A stretch of 64,000 nucleotides of DNA from Jeotgalibacillus terrae. Its GTDB lineage: Bacteria; Bacillota; Bacilli; Bacillales; Jeotgalibacillaceae. The DNA lies in contig NZ_JAFBDK010000005.1 of the NCBI RefSeq assembly GCF_016908195.1, positions 124,001 through 188,000 on the forward strand. The letters are read 5' to 3'. Shown here in pieces: positions 1 through 7,410 of the stretch. Below the pieces are notes generated by a model that worked only from the letters and a program-made list of their open reading frames with translations, searched no databases and was not told where the DNA came from. Positions within the stretch are counted from its first letter, which is position 1. Every line of letters starts with the position of its first letter. Made by a program: the position numbers and the translations under genes.

Positions 1-310
1 CTATCCTCATTACATTAATAAAGCAGAGAGAAAAGGCCGTACAAAAGGAGAGGTTGATGAAATCATACGCTGGCATACAGGGTACAGTCAGGAAGAACTT
101 GAGGCTGAGATTGAGAAGAAAACTGAATTTGAAACGTTTTTTGAACAGGCGCCTGAACTGAACCCTTCCCGAAAAGCGATCAAAGGTGTGATTTGCGGTG
201 TGAGGGTGGAGGATATTGAAGAGCCGATCATGCAGGAGATTCGTTACCTGGATAAAATGATTGATGAATTGGCCAAGGGGAAAAAGATGGAGAAAATTTT
301 ACGGACGTAA
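1..310 (+). CDS. DUF2200 family protein (C-terminal part)
   Basis: An open frame enters from the left edge (first full codon at base 2) and stops at 308-310, giving 102 residues. The sequence contains [26 protein letters not shown] and [14 protein letters not shown], which I recognise as the core of DUF2200, a small protein family of unknown function usually about 115 residues long. Only the first dozen or so residues should be missing. The C-terminus ([15 protein letters not shown]) is intact. No biochemical role is known to me. Confidence 0.85.
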   Translation, partial: YPHYINKAERKGRTKGEVDEIIRWHTGYSQEELEAEIEKKTEFETFFEQAPELNPSRKAIKGVICGVRVEDIEEPIMQEIRYLDKMIDELAKGKKMEKILRT

Positions 311-460
311 CACGTTGAAAGGGGTGACCTATTCATGAACTTAAAAACAGGTAACCGCCTGGTGCAGACATTCTGATAGCGGATTGTGCCAGGCTGTAAT
401 TAGAGCTATCCGAATGGCTGCACCATTTTCATTGAATCACTAAATGAAAAAGGAGCGGTC

Positions 461-1213
461 ATGATGAAAACATATATTGAAGATTGGTTAAAGGAAGAAA
501 AAGCAGGTTTCTCGGGGTGGGATTTTTCCAGACTTGAGGGACGAACAAAAGAACAGGCTATTCCCTGGGACTACAAAAAAATTGTGGTGAATGCTTTGCA
601 GAAGGACATGCAATTACTTGATATGGGAACAGGAGGCGGAGAATTTTTGCTGACGCTTGGGCATCCGTATGAAAAGACTGCTGTCACAGAAGCATGGGAG
701 CCGAATGTGGCATTGTGCAGGGAGAAGCTTGAGCCGCTTGGCATTCAGGTGGAGCAGGTTTTTGATGATGCTGTTCTGCCGTTTGAAGATGGCACATTTG
801 ACCTGATCATTAACCGCCATGAAGCGTATGATATCTTGGAGGTTAAAAGAATTCTGAAGCCGGGTGGACTGTTCATTACCCAGCAGGTCGGTGGCCGGAA
901 TAATGAGTGGTTGTCATCGTTTTTAATGTCAGGTTATCAGTCTGAATATGACGGTTTTGGGCTTGTGAATGAAGCGGAGAAGTTTTGTGAAGCGGGCTTT
1001 AATATGTTAGAACAGCAGGAAGCATTTCCTTATCTGCGCTTCTATGATGTAGGCGCAATCGTCTATTACGCTAAAATCATTGAATGGGAGTTTCCCGGAT
1101 TTTCAGTTGAGAAGCAGCTGGAGCGGCTGATGGAATTGCACGGAATGGTTAAGAAAAAAGGTTATGTTGAGTCTAAAGAGCATCGGTTTTTGATTGTTGC
1201 TGAGAATAGTTAG
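461..1213 (+). CDS. Class I SAM-dependent methyltransferase
   Basis: A 250-residue soluble protein with a Rossmann methyltransferase core. Motif I is DMGTGGGE at residues 54-61 (SAM binding), followed by an acidic strand end TEAWEPN, then PFEDGTFDLIINRHEAYD and the post-motif RILKPGGLFITQQVGG. These match the Methyltransf_11/25 type. The substrate is not deducible. The start is the first of two adjacent ATGs behind AAAGGAG. It is monocistronic: a hairpin with a T-run follows the stop, and a 21-bp repeat array separates it from the next gene. Confidence 0.88.
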   Translation: MMKTYIEDWLKEEKAGFSGWDFSRLEGRTKEQAIPWDYKKIVVNALQKDMQLLDMGTGGGEFLLTLGHPYEKTAVTEAWEPNVALCREKLEPLGIQVEQVFDDAVLPFEDGTFDLIINRHEAYDILEVKRILKPGGLFITQQVGGRNNEWLSSFLMSGYQSEYDGFGLVNEAEKFCEAGFNMLEQQEAFPYLRFYDVGAIVYYAKIIEWEFPGFSVEKQLERLMELHGMVKKKGYVESKEHRFLIVAENS

Positions 1214-1221
1214 GTTGAGAG

Positions 1222-1249
1222 GCCTCCTGCTGATTGCGGGGGGCTTTTT
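1222..1249 (+). terminator. Rho-independent terminator
   Basis: GCCTCCTGC (1222-1230) pairs with GCGGGGGGC (1236-1244), including two G-T pairs, and is followed by TTTTT. It lies 9 bases after the methyltransferase stop. Confidence 0.75.
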
Positions 1250-1311
1250 GGTTTGGAGTTTGATGGCCGGGTGCGATTCGCGTGGGCTGGCCGGCGTGAG
1301 AGGTGCAGTGT

Positions 1312-1394
1312 TGAAGGGAATGCGTACTGGAATGATGGAATCACCTCCTGATTGAAGGAAAAACTCACCAGCTTGAAGGAATCCCGACTGCAGC
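1312..1394 (+). repeat. 21-bp-period intergenic array, family A, copy 1 (4 units)
   Basis: Units begin at 1312, 1333, 1353 and 1374 (spacings 21, 20, 21) with cores TGAAGGGAA, TGATGGAAT, TGAAGGAAA and TGAAGGAAT. The array is AT-leaning but sits between GC-rich flanks (about 1263-1308 and 1395-1420). Units 3-4 and the right flank align closely with copy 2 at 3376. Reading the reverse strand gives heptads such as GFLQAGEFFLQ, but other copies contain stops, so it is probably not coding. Confidence 0.7.
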
Positions 1395-1426
1395 TACCCC
1401 GCCTGTCCCGCTCGCAAAATAAAACC

Positions 1427-1465
1427 TTGCACAACCCATCTAATTCGATTACCATCTAATTAGAT
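1427..1465 (+). promoter_or_regulatory. Promoter and tandem-palindrome operator of the ArsR-type regulator
   Basis: A -35-like TTGCAC (1427-1432) lies 17 bases from a weak -10 TACCAT (1450-1455). Two 12-bp palindrome-like sites, ATCTAATTCGAT (1438-1449) and ATCTAATTAGAT (1454-1465, perfect), are separated by 4 bases and overlap the spacer and -10. Nearly the same double site recurs at 2081-2108 in front of the downstream transporter, so autoregulation plus control of the transporter is likely. Confidence 0.7.
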
Positions 1466-1488
1466 AAAATAAAAGGGAGGTAATTCCC

Positions 1489-2061
1489 ATTCAATTAATC
1501 AGACTGGTCTCTTTTTATAAAACACTTGGTGATAAAACCCGCATCAGGATTATTGTCCTTCTCAAAAATGGTCCGCTTCACGGGCAGGCAATTGCGGGAA
1601 AGCTCGGCCTGAAGCCACCTACTATTACGCATCACCTCAATAAACTGAAAGAAATTGATGTGGTGTATCAGAGAAGAGAGAAGAATACGATTTATTTTTA
1701 TCTGAATGAGCGGAAGCTTGAACAGATGGTCAGTTCAGTAGTGCGGCTTGGTGGGGATGAGATGTTTGAATCCTTTGAGCTTGATGAAGGCGAAAAAGCT
1801 AAGATCATTAAAAACTTTACGAATGCAGATGGTACGCTGAAGTCTCTTCCAGCCCAGCGTAAAAAGAAATTGATTCTGCTGGAATATATGCTGAGAGATC
1901 TTGAAGCCGGCAGGAGCTATAAGGAAGCTGAGTTGAATGAGCATATCAAGAAATTTCATCCGGACTTCGCAACTGTACGACGTGAGTTTGTCATGGCGCA
2001 GTTCATGTACCGTCAGGACAGGATATATGAGTTGAATCCACCGGAAATGTGGCCTGTTTAA
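1489..2061 (+). CDS. ArsR-type winged-helix repressor with DUF2087 domain
   Basis: A 190-residue transcriptional regulator. The first ATG in this frame is at 1660, but the helix-turn-helix lies upstream of it: TLGDKTRIRIIVLL, then GQAIAGKLGLKPPTITHHLNKL (recognition helix about residues 33-50). The only start that fits GGGAGG (1475-1480) at 8-base spacing is ATT at 1489, a rare initiation codon. The C-terminal half, from about residue 110 (KIIKNFTNADGTLKSLPAQRK), is a DUF2087 domain. No metal-binding Cys pair is visible, so the inducer is unknown. It is followed by an MFS exporter with the same operator. Calling the short form from 1660 would lose the DNA-binding domain. Confidence 0.82.
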   Translation: MQLIRLVSFYKTLGDKTRIRIIVLLKNGPLHGQAIAGKLGLKPPTITHHLNKLKEIDVVYQRREKNTIYFYLNERKLEQMVSSVVRLGGDEMFESFELDEGEKAKIIKNFTNADGTLKSLPAQRKKKLILLEYMLRDLEAGRSYKEAELNEHIKKFHPDFATVRREFVMAQFMYRQDRIYELNPPEMWPV

Positions 2062-2067
2062 ACAGGC
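2052..2067 (+). terminator. Palindrome spanning the arsR-type stop codon
   Basis: GCCTGTTTAAACAGGC is a perfect 16-bp palindrome containing the TAA stop. It could form a 5-bp hairpin acting as a weak terminator between the regulator and the separately controlled transporter. No T-run follows directly (TTCATATTTTG). Confidence 0.35.
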
Positions 2068-2080
2068 TTCATATTTTGTT

Positions 2081-2108
2081 TACTAATTCGATAAGTATCT
2101 AATTAGAT
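2081..2108 (+). promoter_or_regulatory. Operator of the MFS exporter, copy of the regulator's operator
   Basis: TACTAATTCGAT (2081-2092), a 4-base gap, then ATCTAATTAGAT (2097-2108). Apart from the first bases and the gap this equals the site at 1438-1465. A possible promoter is TTGTTT (2076-2081), 16 bases, TCTAAT (2098-2103), which would lie inside the operator. The ribosome binding site GGAG starts at 2110, so a bound repressor would block both promoter and early transcript. Confidence 0.7.
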
Positions 2109-2119
2109 TGGAGAAGACA

Positions 2120-3340
2120 ATGAAACTGTTAAATGAAGAAAGAAACTATCGTTATTTATTTCTGAGTGCTTTAACCAATGGGATTGGTGCACGTTTTTCA
2201 CAGGTAGGCGTATATGCACTGATCTATCTGTTAACGGAATCGGGGTTAATTTTAGGTTCTTTAATGGCAGTCAGGATCCTCCCGACAATCATATTTGCTC
2301 CGATCAGCGGTATGCTGGCTGACAGGTATGATAAAGCGCGGATTTTATATTATACAGATCTTTTAAGAACGCCTTTTGCAATCCTGCCGCTGTTTGCTAT
2401 GACGTCTGATTCTATCTGGCTGCTTTATATCAGTTCATTTGTTCTGGCTGTTGGGGAAGCGATCTATCAGCCTGCGCGATATTCCTTTATTCCTGATATA
2501 GTAAAGCGTAAAAATCTCCTTGCAGTGAACGGCCTTGAGCAAAATGTCATTGGTCTCACGCTCGTGATTGGTTCGCTTTTAGGAGGCGTGATTTCCTTTC
2601 TGACAAGTGTCTATGTGTTATTTGTCATTCATGCAATCTGCCTGGGTGTCGCTGCGCTGTTTGTTAAGAGACTGATTGGGATTCAAGTGAAACAGTCAGA
2701 TACGGACAGAGGACATGTTGCATTTAGAGAAACAGGGATGCTGATTCTGCAGGTGCCGCTGCTCCGCGTTTTTCTCATGGTGATGCTCTTAATGCCAATT
2801 GCAAATGGAGTGGATAATGTCATTTTCAATTTGATTGCGCTGGATGTCTTTGAACAGGGAGACCTGGGTGTCGGCTTGATCTATGCCTCTCTTGGCGCTG
2901 GTCTAATGTTGAGTTCTGTAGTGATGAAAAGGCTGAAAGGGAGCTTTATTCTGCTGGGTGTATTGATGATTATGTTTGAAGGGGGCGGGCATCTGGTGCT
3001 CAGTCAGTCTCAGTCCTTCTGGCAGGCACTGATCTTTGCGACAATCATTGCAATGACTGCCGGCGTGAGCAATATTTGCTTTGATACCGTGCTAATGAAA
3101 GTACTTCCTGCTGGAAAACGTGGGACATTATTTGGCACATTGTCTATGGTGCAGAATGGGTCGATGGGACTTTCTATGGTTGGTGCCGGTTTTCTTTTGG
3201 AATGGTTCTCACCGCTTCATGCATCAGTGATTGTTGGAAGCACTTATATTGGATTTGCTCTACTTTTCTTTATTGCTTTTAAAATGGTGAATTTTCGCTG
3301 GTCGGTAAGGCGGCTGAGGAAGGAGAGTGTGGCCGGGTGA
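2120..3340 (+). CDS. MFS transporter, drug-exporter type
   Basis: A 406-residue integral membrane protein with about 12 hydrophobic segments. The loop after TM2 reads GMLADRYDKARILYYTD, the MFS signature A position (G-x-x-x-D-R). It resembles macrolide/multidrug exporters of the MFS_3 group. ATG 2120 is preferred over TTG 2108 because GGAG (2110-2113) gives 6-base spacing and 2108 lies within the operator. The duplicated operator indicates control by the adjacent ArsR-type repressor. The substrate is unknown. Confidence 0.85.
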   Translation: MKLLNEERNYRYLFLSALTNGIGARFSQVGVYALIYLLTESGLILGSLMAVRILPTIIFAPISGMLADRYDKARILYYTDLLRTPFAILPLFAMTSDSIWLLYISSFVLAVGEAIYQPARYSFIPDIVKRKNLLAVNGLEQNVIGLTLVIGSLLGGVISFLTSVYVLFVIHAICLGVAALFVKRLIGIQVKQSDTDRGHVAFRETGMLILQVPLLRVFLMVMLLMPIANGVDNVIFNLIALDVFEQGDLGVGLIYASLGAGLMLSSVVMKRLKGSFILLGVLMIMFEGGGHLVLSQSQSFWQALIFATIIAMTAGVSNICFDTVLMKVLPAGKRGTLFGTLSMVQNGSMGLSMVGAGFLLEWFSPLHASVIVGSTYIGFALLFFIAFKMVNFRWSVRRLRKESVAG

Positions 3341-3375
3341 GACTGGTCTGGGTTGGGGGCTGAAAGCTGTAAAGC

Positions 3376-3415
3376 TGAAGGGGAAACTCATCAGATTGAA
3401 GAAATTCCGATCGCC
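3376..3415 (+). repeat. 21-bp-period intergenic array, family A, copy 2 (2 units)
   Basis: Units start at 3376 (TGAAGGGGA) and 3397 (TGAAGAAAT), 21 bases apart; a degraded third unit may start near 3361. The array and the following CCCCGC align with copy 1 at 1353-1405. It lies between convergent genes, with GC-rich sequence on the left (GGCCGGGTGAGACTGGTC). Confidence 0.55.
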
Positions 3416-3441
3416 CCGCACAATTGAGCTTGATCGAGCCA

Positions 3442-3624
3442 TCAGGCTTCATCTCCTCTGCGCAGCTTATAAATGCTCTTGAAAATTGGTATAGCTGTAA
3501 TGGCGGGCATAAGTATATTAAACCATAGAGGCGGATCAAAGCGGATGGTATTGAACACGACAATTAGAACTAAAATCCATACAAGAATATTCGCAATTAA
3601 ATTATGTTTTTCAGACTTGAACAT
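3442..3624 (-). CDS. Small membrane protein, two predicted TM segments
   Basis: A 60-residue protein: short charged N-terminus (MFKSEKHNLIAN), hydrophobic ILVWILVLIVVF, a loop, then hydrophobic WFNILMPAITAIPIFKSIY and a charged tail. Start ATG 3624 is chosen because GAGGAA lies about 9 bases upstream; the GTG at 3633 would sit on the ribosome binding site. I do not recognise the family. It is the last of a leftward run of small genes. Confidence 0.55.
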   Translation of the reverse strand: MFKSEKHNLIANILVWILVLIVVFNTIRFDPPLWFNILMPAITAIPIFKSIYKLRRGDEA

Positions 3625-3665
3625 GCAGGTCACTTCCTCATTAGTTTTAATGCGATTGTCATTCT

Positions 3666-3872
3666 CTAAAATCTTTGTGCAATACTACCAATCACCGATC
3701 CAATCAGCATCAGTACACCTATCAGCACCAGAATAATACAACCAAGTACAAGTGAATAAGCGATGCCTTCAGATCCTGCGATTGCCGCTATGCCACCGGT
3801 TACAATCAACAATAAAGGCAGAATTGTTAAAACCAATCCGGCATAAAGAAGTGTTTTACTCCCGTTTATCAT
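3666..3872 (-). CDS. Small membrane protein, two TM helices
   Basis: A 68-residue protein starting MINGSKTLLYAG, with two long hydrophobic helices (roughly 8-35 and 40-64) rich in I, L, V and G. The start at 3872 follows GAGGAGTT (3881-3888). A longer reading begins inside the upstream DUF402 gene and is unlikely. Fourteen bases separate it from that gene's stop, so they are probably cotranscribed. Function unknown. Confidence 0.6.
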   Translation of the reverse strand: MINGSKTLLYAGLVLTILPLLLIVTGGIAAIAGSEGIAYSLVLGCIILVLIGVLMLIGSVIGSIAQRF

Positions 3873-3885
3873 AATGGCCAACTCC

Positions 3886-4428
3886 TCATCTGAACGTTTT
3901 TTCAAGCTTATCTTTATGATAATAAGACAGACGAACCGGCTCAAAGCGTTCCTTCTTGATCAAGTCAATCAGCGTTTCAGCTTCTTTCCATGCAAGGTCG
4001 TACAATTTCTGATCGATGACCTGATTATCCAATGCCTCATCAAGTTCATCCGCATCCTTTACAATCAGCTCACCGCCAGGTAAAAGGATCAGGTCCAAAA
4101 ACAGATCATCCATCCAGGGGCCCTGCTCATCTTTCCCATTTGAAAGACAAATATCTATGTACCATTGAACCACGTTTCCGTCCGCATCAAACATGGTCGT
4201 AACTGAATGGTTAGCATCAGCAGGAAATTGCTGCAGCCAGGTATAGCCGTCGTCAATGATACATATTTCTTTTTCACCGTATGTAAAAGATGCCGGTGCA
4301 GTGACTTTCACTGCATGCAGGAGAGTTAAGTCTCCTCTGAAACGATCTGTATCTTCAATTGCAGTGGCAGATTTTCTCGTGATAATCCGCTGCCAGTCCG
4401 GACGGTTTCCGTATTTTCTTTTTAGCAT
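3886..4428 (-). CDS. DUF402 domain protein (Ntdp-like fold)
   Basis: A 180-residue soluble protein. The central part, DGYTWLQQFPADANHSVTTM then VVQWYIDIC and WMDDLFLDLILLPGGELIVKD, has the pattern of DUF402, the fold of nucleoside tri/diphosphatases that use clustered Asp/Glu and a Tyr. The DDLFLDLILLP strand carries the conserved acidic metal ligands. It could hydrolyse nucleotides, but many DUF402 members are untested. ATG 4428 follows GGAGG at 5-base spacing. Confidence 0.8.
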   Translation of the reverse strand: MLKRKYGNRPDWQRIITRKSATAIEDTDRFRGDLTLLHAVKVTAPASFTYGEKEICIIDDGYTWLQQFPADANHSVTTMFDADGNVVQWYIDICLSNGKDEQGPWMDDLFLDLILLPGGELIVKDADELDEALDNQVIDQKLYDLAWKEAETLIDLIKKERFEPVRLSYYHKDKLEKTFR

Positions 4429-4497
4429 GAGGTCCTCCAAATCAAATTTTTATTTAACTTATTTTACCATGAAGAATATTTTCTATCTAAGTGAATG

Positions 4498-5130
4498 TCA
4501 GGTACTACCTTTTCTCATCCGTTCATCCAATCGGTCAACCCACTGATGTCCTTCAGGAAACTGAACAAGAAGGGCATTTTTCAGCCATTTGCAGCTCTCA
4601 ACGTCCATCAAAGAACAAACGCGTTCAAAATCAATGAGGTCTTTTTCCCGAATCACAGAACTTCCGCCTTTATACAGCAGTTGTATATCAGGTTTTAAAT
4701 AAGGAACCCCGTCCGCAGATTCAAGCCCGATATCCTGTAAGCTTCTCCTGATTTGCCTATGTCGCTTATAGATCCATTGATGATCTTCAGTATCAAGAAT
4801 CATTACCTGAAAGGACCAAAAAAGCTCACCGCTTTTCTTTACCCATATGTTATCGAATTTTTCAGGAAGAGATTCTCCATGTTTCCATGGGATTAATTCT
4901 CCTTTGTGAGCTTTGAATAATTCCCAATCACGTCTCAGATAATCATGTAATGTCAGGTGATCATCGCGCAAAATCACAACGTCAATATCGCTATGCTCGC
5001 GTGTCTGACATCCTAGATACAAGTCCAGTGCCCATCCTCCTGCGATCCACCACTGGATGTGCGCACCTTGAAATAGGATTTGAATCTCATTGACTGAAGA
5101 CGATTTCCAATGATCTGTTTGCATAGTCAT
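4498..5130 (-). CDS. Nucleotidyltransferase, aminoglycoside adenylyltransferase-like
   Basis: A 210-residue protein with an N-terminal nucleotidyltransferase core: WWIAGGWALDLYLG (residues about 27-40), then REHSDIDVVILRDD supplying the D-x-D metal pair. This is the pattern of the aminoglycoside 2''-adenylyltransferase-like group (PF10706), many of which are not proven resistance enzymes. The start ATG 5130 follows AGGAGAAG. Its start lies 8 bases downstream of the preceding gene's stop, so the two are probably translated from one message. Confidence 0.8.
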   Translation of the reverse strand: MTMQTDHWKSSSVNEIQILFQGAHIQWWIAGGWALDLYLGCQTREHSDIDVVILRDDHLTLHDYLRRDWELFKAHKGELIPWKHGESLPEKFDNIWVKKSGELFWSFQVMILDTEDHQWIYKRHRQIRRSLQDIGLESADGVPYLKPDIQLLYKGGSSVIREKDLIDFERVCSLMDVESCKWLKNALLVQFPEGHQWVDRLDERMRKGST

Positions 5131-5138
5131 GTCTTCTC

Positions 5139-5408
5139 CTATTCCCCGCGCTCCTCAACCGGGGAATATTCCTTCTCCCAGCTGGTTGGCCCTTCATTTG
5201 CTTCGATAAATGTTCTCCAGTATTCGCCGGTTTCATGATCGAAAATAATAAGGTTATTTTCATTCGGTGAAATCAGTTCATATCTGGATTCGCCGTCACT
5301 TTTAACCGGAACTGCATCTCCATTTGTCTCTTGGGAAACAATCCAGGCGGCAGCTACAATACATACGCCCAAAAACATGATTGAAAATGCCAGCAGATAT
5401 TTTTCCAT
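5139..5408 (-). CDS. Small N-terminally anchored membrane protein
   Basis: An 89-residue protein: MEKYLLAFSIMFLGVCIVAAAWIVS is a single N-terminal hydrophobic segment, followed by a hydrophilic, acidic C-terminal domain (YELISPNENNLIIFDHETGEYW). No lipobox. GGAGATG precedes the ATG. Probably the first gene of a short leftward operon with the nucleotidyltransferase. Family not recognised. Confidence 0.65.
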   Translation of the reverse strand: MEKYLLAFSIMFLGVCIVAAAWIVSQETNGDAVPVKSDGESRYELISPNENNLIIFDHETGEYWRTFIEANEGPTSWEKEYSPVEERGE

Positions 5409-5573
5409 TATGTATCATCTCCTTCGAAACATATCCTAACATTAATAAATACGATCAGACACTTCATAATGAGAATTTTTAGAAAAAATCCACAGTTTAG
5501 TAGAATCGGTATTTCGGTTCAGTTAAACTGAGAAGTATAAGCATAGTTGGAAATTTAAAGGAATGTTCGTGTC

Positions 5574-5760
5574 ATGCCTCGGGAAAACAAAATTGCCTCA
5601 TTACTGAAGATGATTGGCTAGATTGTTTTTGGATTAACCGTGCTGGTTGCTTTTATTCAGTTTCCAATAGAGAAAAGCCTACTGTTGAGTTAGGAGGGTT
5701 TCGGTCAGCAGTGCGGAAGAGGTACTAGCAGGCATAACTACAGGAGGAGTCATGATTTTA
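5574..5760 (+). pseudogene. Decayed small membrane-protein gene
   Basis: ATG 5574 opens MPRENKIASLLKMIG, then a TAG, then IVFGLTVLVAFIQFPIEKS in the same frame. After another stop the apparent homology moves to other frames (ELGGFR, then VLAGITTGVMI reading into the next gene's start). The pieces resemble, from memory, small Bacillales membrane proteins beginning MENKIA... and containing ...GGF...GI.GVM. At least one stop and two frameshifts are needed, so it is a relic. It fills most of the 340-base gap 5409-5751. Confidence 0.45.
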
Positions 5761-6018
5761 TATAACCTAATATTGTTAATTATCACGGCAACAGCAGGTC
5801 AATTAATAGCGCATTATGTTTTGAACAAGCTGTTCAAAAGTGAAGATGTTAAAGACCTGATTGCATATGCCATATCCTCTATCGCAGCTTTTTTACTCAG
5901 CCTAATTCCCGGCATAGGAGCTGTTATGTTTCTGGAAATCATTTCGCTCGCTTTTCTTGCAGTTCTGATCACCGAGTATATAAAACAAAAAGTTAGTAAG
6001 AGAAAAACGATCGCATAG
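5752..6018 (+). CDS. Small membrane protein, three hydrophobic segments
   Basis: An 88-residue protein: MILYNLILLIITATAGQLIAHYVLN, then a short acidic loop KSEDVKD, then two hydrophobic segments rich in I/L/A, ending KQKVSKRKT. ATG follows AGGAGGAG. Its first codons overlap the end of the decayed gene just upstream. A DUF3784 gene follows after 28 bases, probably cotranscribed. Function unknown. Confidence 0.6.
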   Translation: MILYNLILLIITATAGQLIAHYVLNKLFKSEDVKDLIAYAISSIAAFLLSLIPGIGAVMFLEIISLAFLAVLITEYIKQKVSKRKTIA

Positions 6019-6046
6019 CAATGATTTTTCAGTGGAGGTGACTGAA

Positions 6047-6370
6047 ATGGAAGCGGCAATCATTAACTTCGTGCTGATGGTGTCTTTTTTGATCATAGGT
6101 ATTGTATTTTCCAGAGGCAAAGGTGCTTCATTGATTGCAGGTTATAATACCCTGCCTGAAGATGAGAAAGAAAAGTACGATGAAGTTGCCCTGTGCAAGT
6201 TTATGGGCAAGGTCATGTACGGAGTAAGCTTTAGTCTTTTGCTGTTTGGGTTGAGTGAGATATTAGATATCCCGTTTTTGTTTGGGGTGGGAATCGTACT
6301 CCTATTTGTTTTAATCATCTTCGCAGTCGTTTACAGCAACACAGGAGATCGTTTTAAAAAAGGATTGTAA
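6047..6370 (+). CDS. DUF3784 family membrane protein
   Basis: A 107-residue protein with TM1 (residues 4-22), the DUF3784 hallmark GKGASLIAGYNTLPEDEKEKYD (about 25-46, quoted around its core), KFMGKVMYGVSF and two further TM segments. DUF3784 proteins are small Firmicutes membrane proteins of unknown role. ATG 6047 follows GGAGGTG (6034-6040) at 6-base spacing; the earlier GTG at 6032 overlaps that ribosome binding site. Confidence 0.8.
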   Translation: MEAAIINFVLMVSFLIIGIVFSRGKGASLIAGYNTLPEDEKEKYDEVALCKFMGKVMYGVSFSLLLFGLSEILDIPFLFGVGIVLLFVLIIFAVVYSNTGDRFKKGL

Positions 6371-6415
6371 CTCTTTTAAGCAGGGTTGAATTACGTTCTG
6401 GAAAGGGTGGCTGAT

Positions 6416-6889
6416 ATGTTTGAAATGCTGGTTGGTTATATCGTAGCACTATTTCTTTTTCAGCCATTGAATGTATTCATTCATGAAGCTGGTCATGCCG
6501 CTTTTGCCAGGGCGTTTGGTGGAAAGGTTGAAAAGATTGAGATAGGGATTGGTGATCCGCTTTTTGCGGTGGGCAAATACATACAGGTAAATAAAGTGTT
6601 TTTTATGATGGGCATGCTGCGCTATGACAATAATCTGGATCAGGATCGCCATAAAATCAGGTTATCTTTCGTTGCGCTTGGTGGCGTTTTGTTTAACTTA
6701 CTCTCCATTGCGATTGTGATCATTTTTAAGGTTTACACTAATCATCACCACTTTCTGGACGGGTACTTTTTCGGTTTTACAGCTGTGCTGATTATTTCAG
6801 CATTAATCCCGGTTACATATTCTACGGGCTATGACAGTGATGGAAAGTGGCTGGCGGAGATATGGAAGAGGGAAAATACTGATGATTGA
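6416..6889 (+). CDS. Mini M50-like membrane metalloprotease
   Basis: A 157-residue membrane protein with zinc motif HEAGH (residues about 23-27) in FIHEAGHAAFARAFGG, plus a late STGYDSDGKWL that may supply the second-site Asp of M50 (site-2 protease) enzymes. Four hydrophobic segments are visible. It is much shorter than SpoIVFB or RseP, with no PDZ or CBS domain. ATG 6416 follows AAAGGGTGG; the upstream TTG 6386 lacks such a site. The end overlaps the next start by 8 bases, suggesting translational coupling. Confidence 0.72.
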   Translation: MFEMLVGYIVALFLFQPLNVFIHEAGHAAFARAFGGKVEKIEIGIGDPLFAVGKYIQVNKVFFMMGMLRYDNNLDQDRHKIRLSFVALGGVLFNLLSIAIVIIFKVYTNHHHFLDGYFFGFTAVLIISALIPVTYSTGYDSDGKWLAEIWKRENTDD

Positions 6890-7382
6890 AAAAGACGATC
6901 TGAAGATAAGACGGATGGAATTCAGTGATTTCGCACTTATGATGAAATGGCTGAACGATCCGCAGGTGCTGAAGTTTTACGAGGAGCCTCCTTCTGACCT
7001 TGAAAGAATCCGTCAAAAATACGAACCGAGAATAGAAGGATCACATTACGTGACGCCCTGTATCGCAATGTACAAGAATCAGCCGATTGGCTACATTCAA
7101 TATTATCCGATTCAGGAAGCTGACTTGAATACATACGGCCTGGATCAAAATGTGTATGGCATTGATCAATTTATCGGCGATCCAGGGTTATGGGGAAAAG
7201 GAATCGGGACAGCACTTATACAGTTAATGCTTAATCACCTTGGAAATGAGAGTGTATCAAAAGTTATTTTAGAAGTGAAAAACAATAATATCAGGGCGAT
7301 TAAAAGCTATGGGAAATGCGGTTTTCAGAAGGCGATGGACATAAATAGCGAGATGAGTCTGATGGAATATATCATCATGTGA
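6882..7382 (+). CDS. GNAT acetyltransferase, AAC(6')-like
   Basis: A 166-residue GNAT. LKIRRMEFSDFALMMKWLNDPQVLKFYEEPP, the GYIQYY strand, IDQFIGDPGLWGKGIGTALI (acetyl-CoA loop G-x-G-x-G-T) and VILEVKNNNIRAIKSYGKCGF follow the order of aminoglycoside 6'-N-acetyltransferases of the AacA4 type. Similarity does not prove aminoglycoside use. ATG 6882 overlaps the preceding gene's stop; GAGGG lies 8 bases upstream. Confidence 0.85.
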   Translation: MIEKDDLKIRRMEFSDFALMMKWLNDPQVLKFYEEPPSDLERIRQKYEPRIEGSHYVTPCIAMYKNQPIGYIQYYPIQEADLNTYGLDQNVYGIDQFIGDPGLWGKGIGTALIQLMLNHLGNESVSKVILEVKNNNIRAIKSYGKCGFQKAMDINSEMSLMEYIIM

Positions 7383-7410
7383 ATCCTGATAATCAAGGGG
7401 GGGCTGCAAA

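Noticed and set aside
1210-1455. Minus-strand frame through the family A array
   Set aside because: No ribosome binding site, opposite to the operon direction and covering a terminator and a promoter; other copies contain stops.
1660-2061. Repressor starting at the first ATG (1660)
   Set aside because: It would lack the winged-helix DNA-binding domain that is clearly encoded upstream in the same frame behind GGGAGG.
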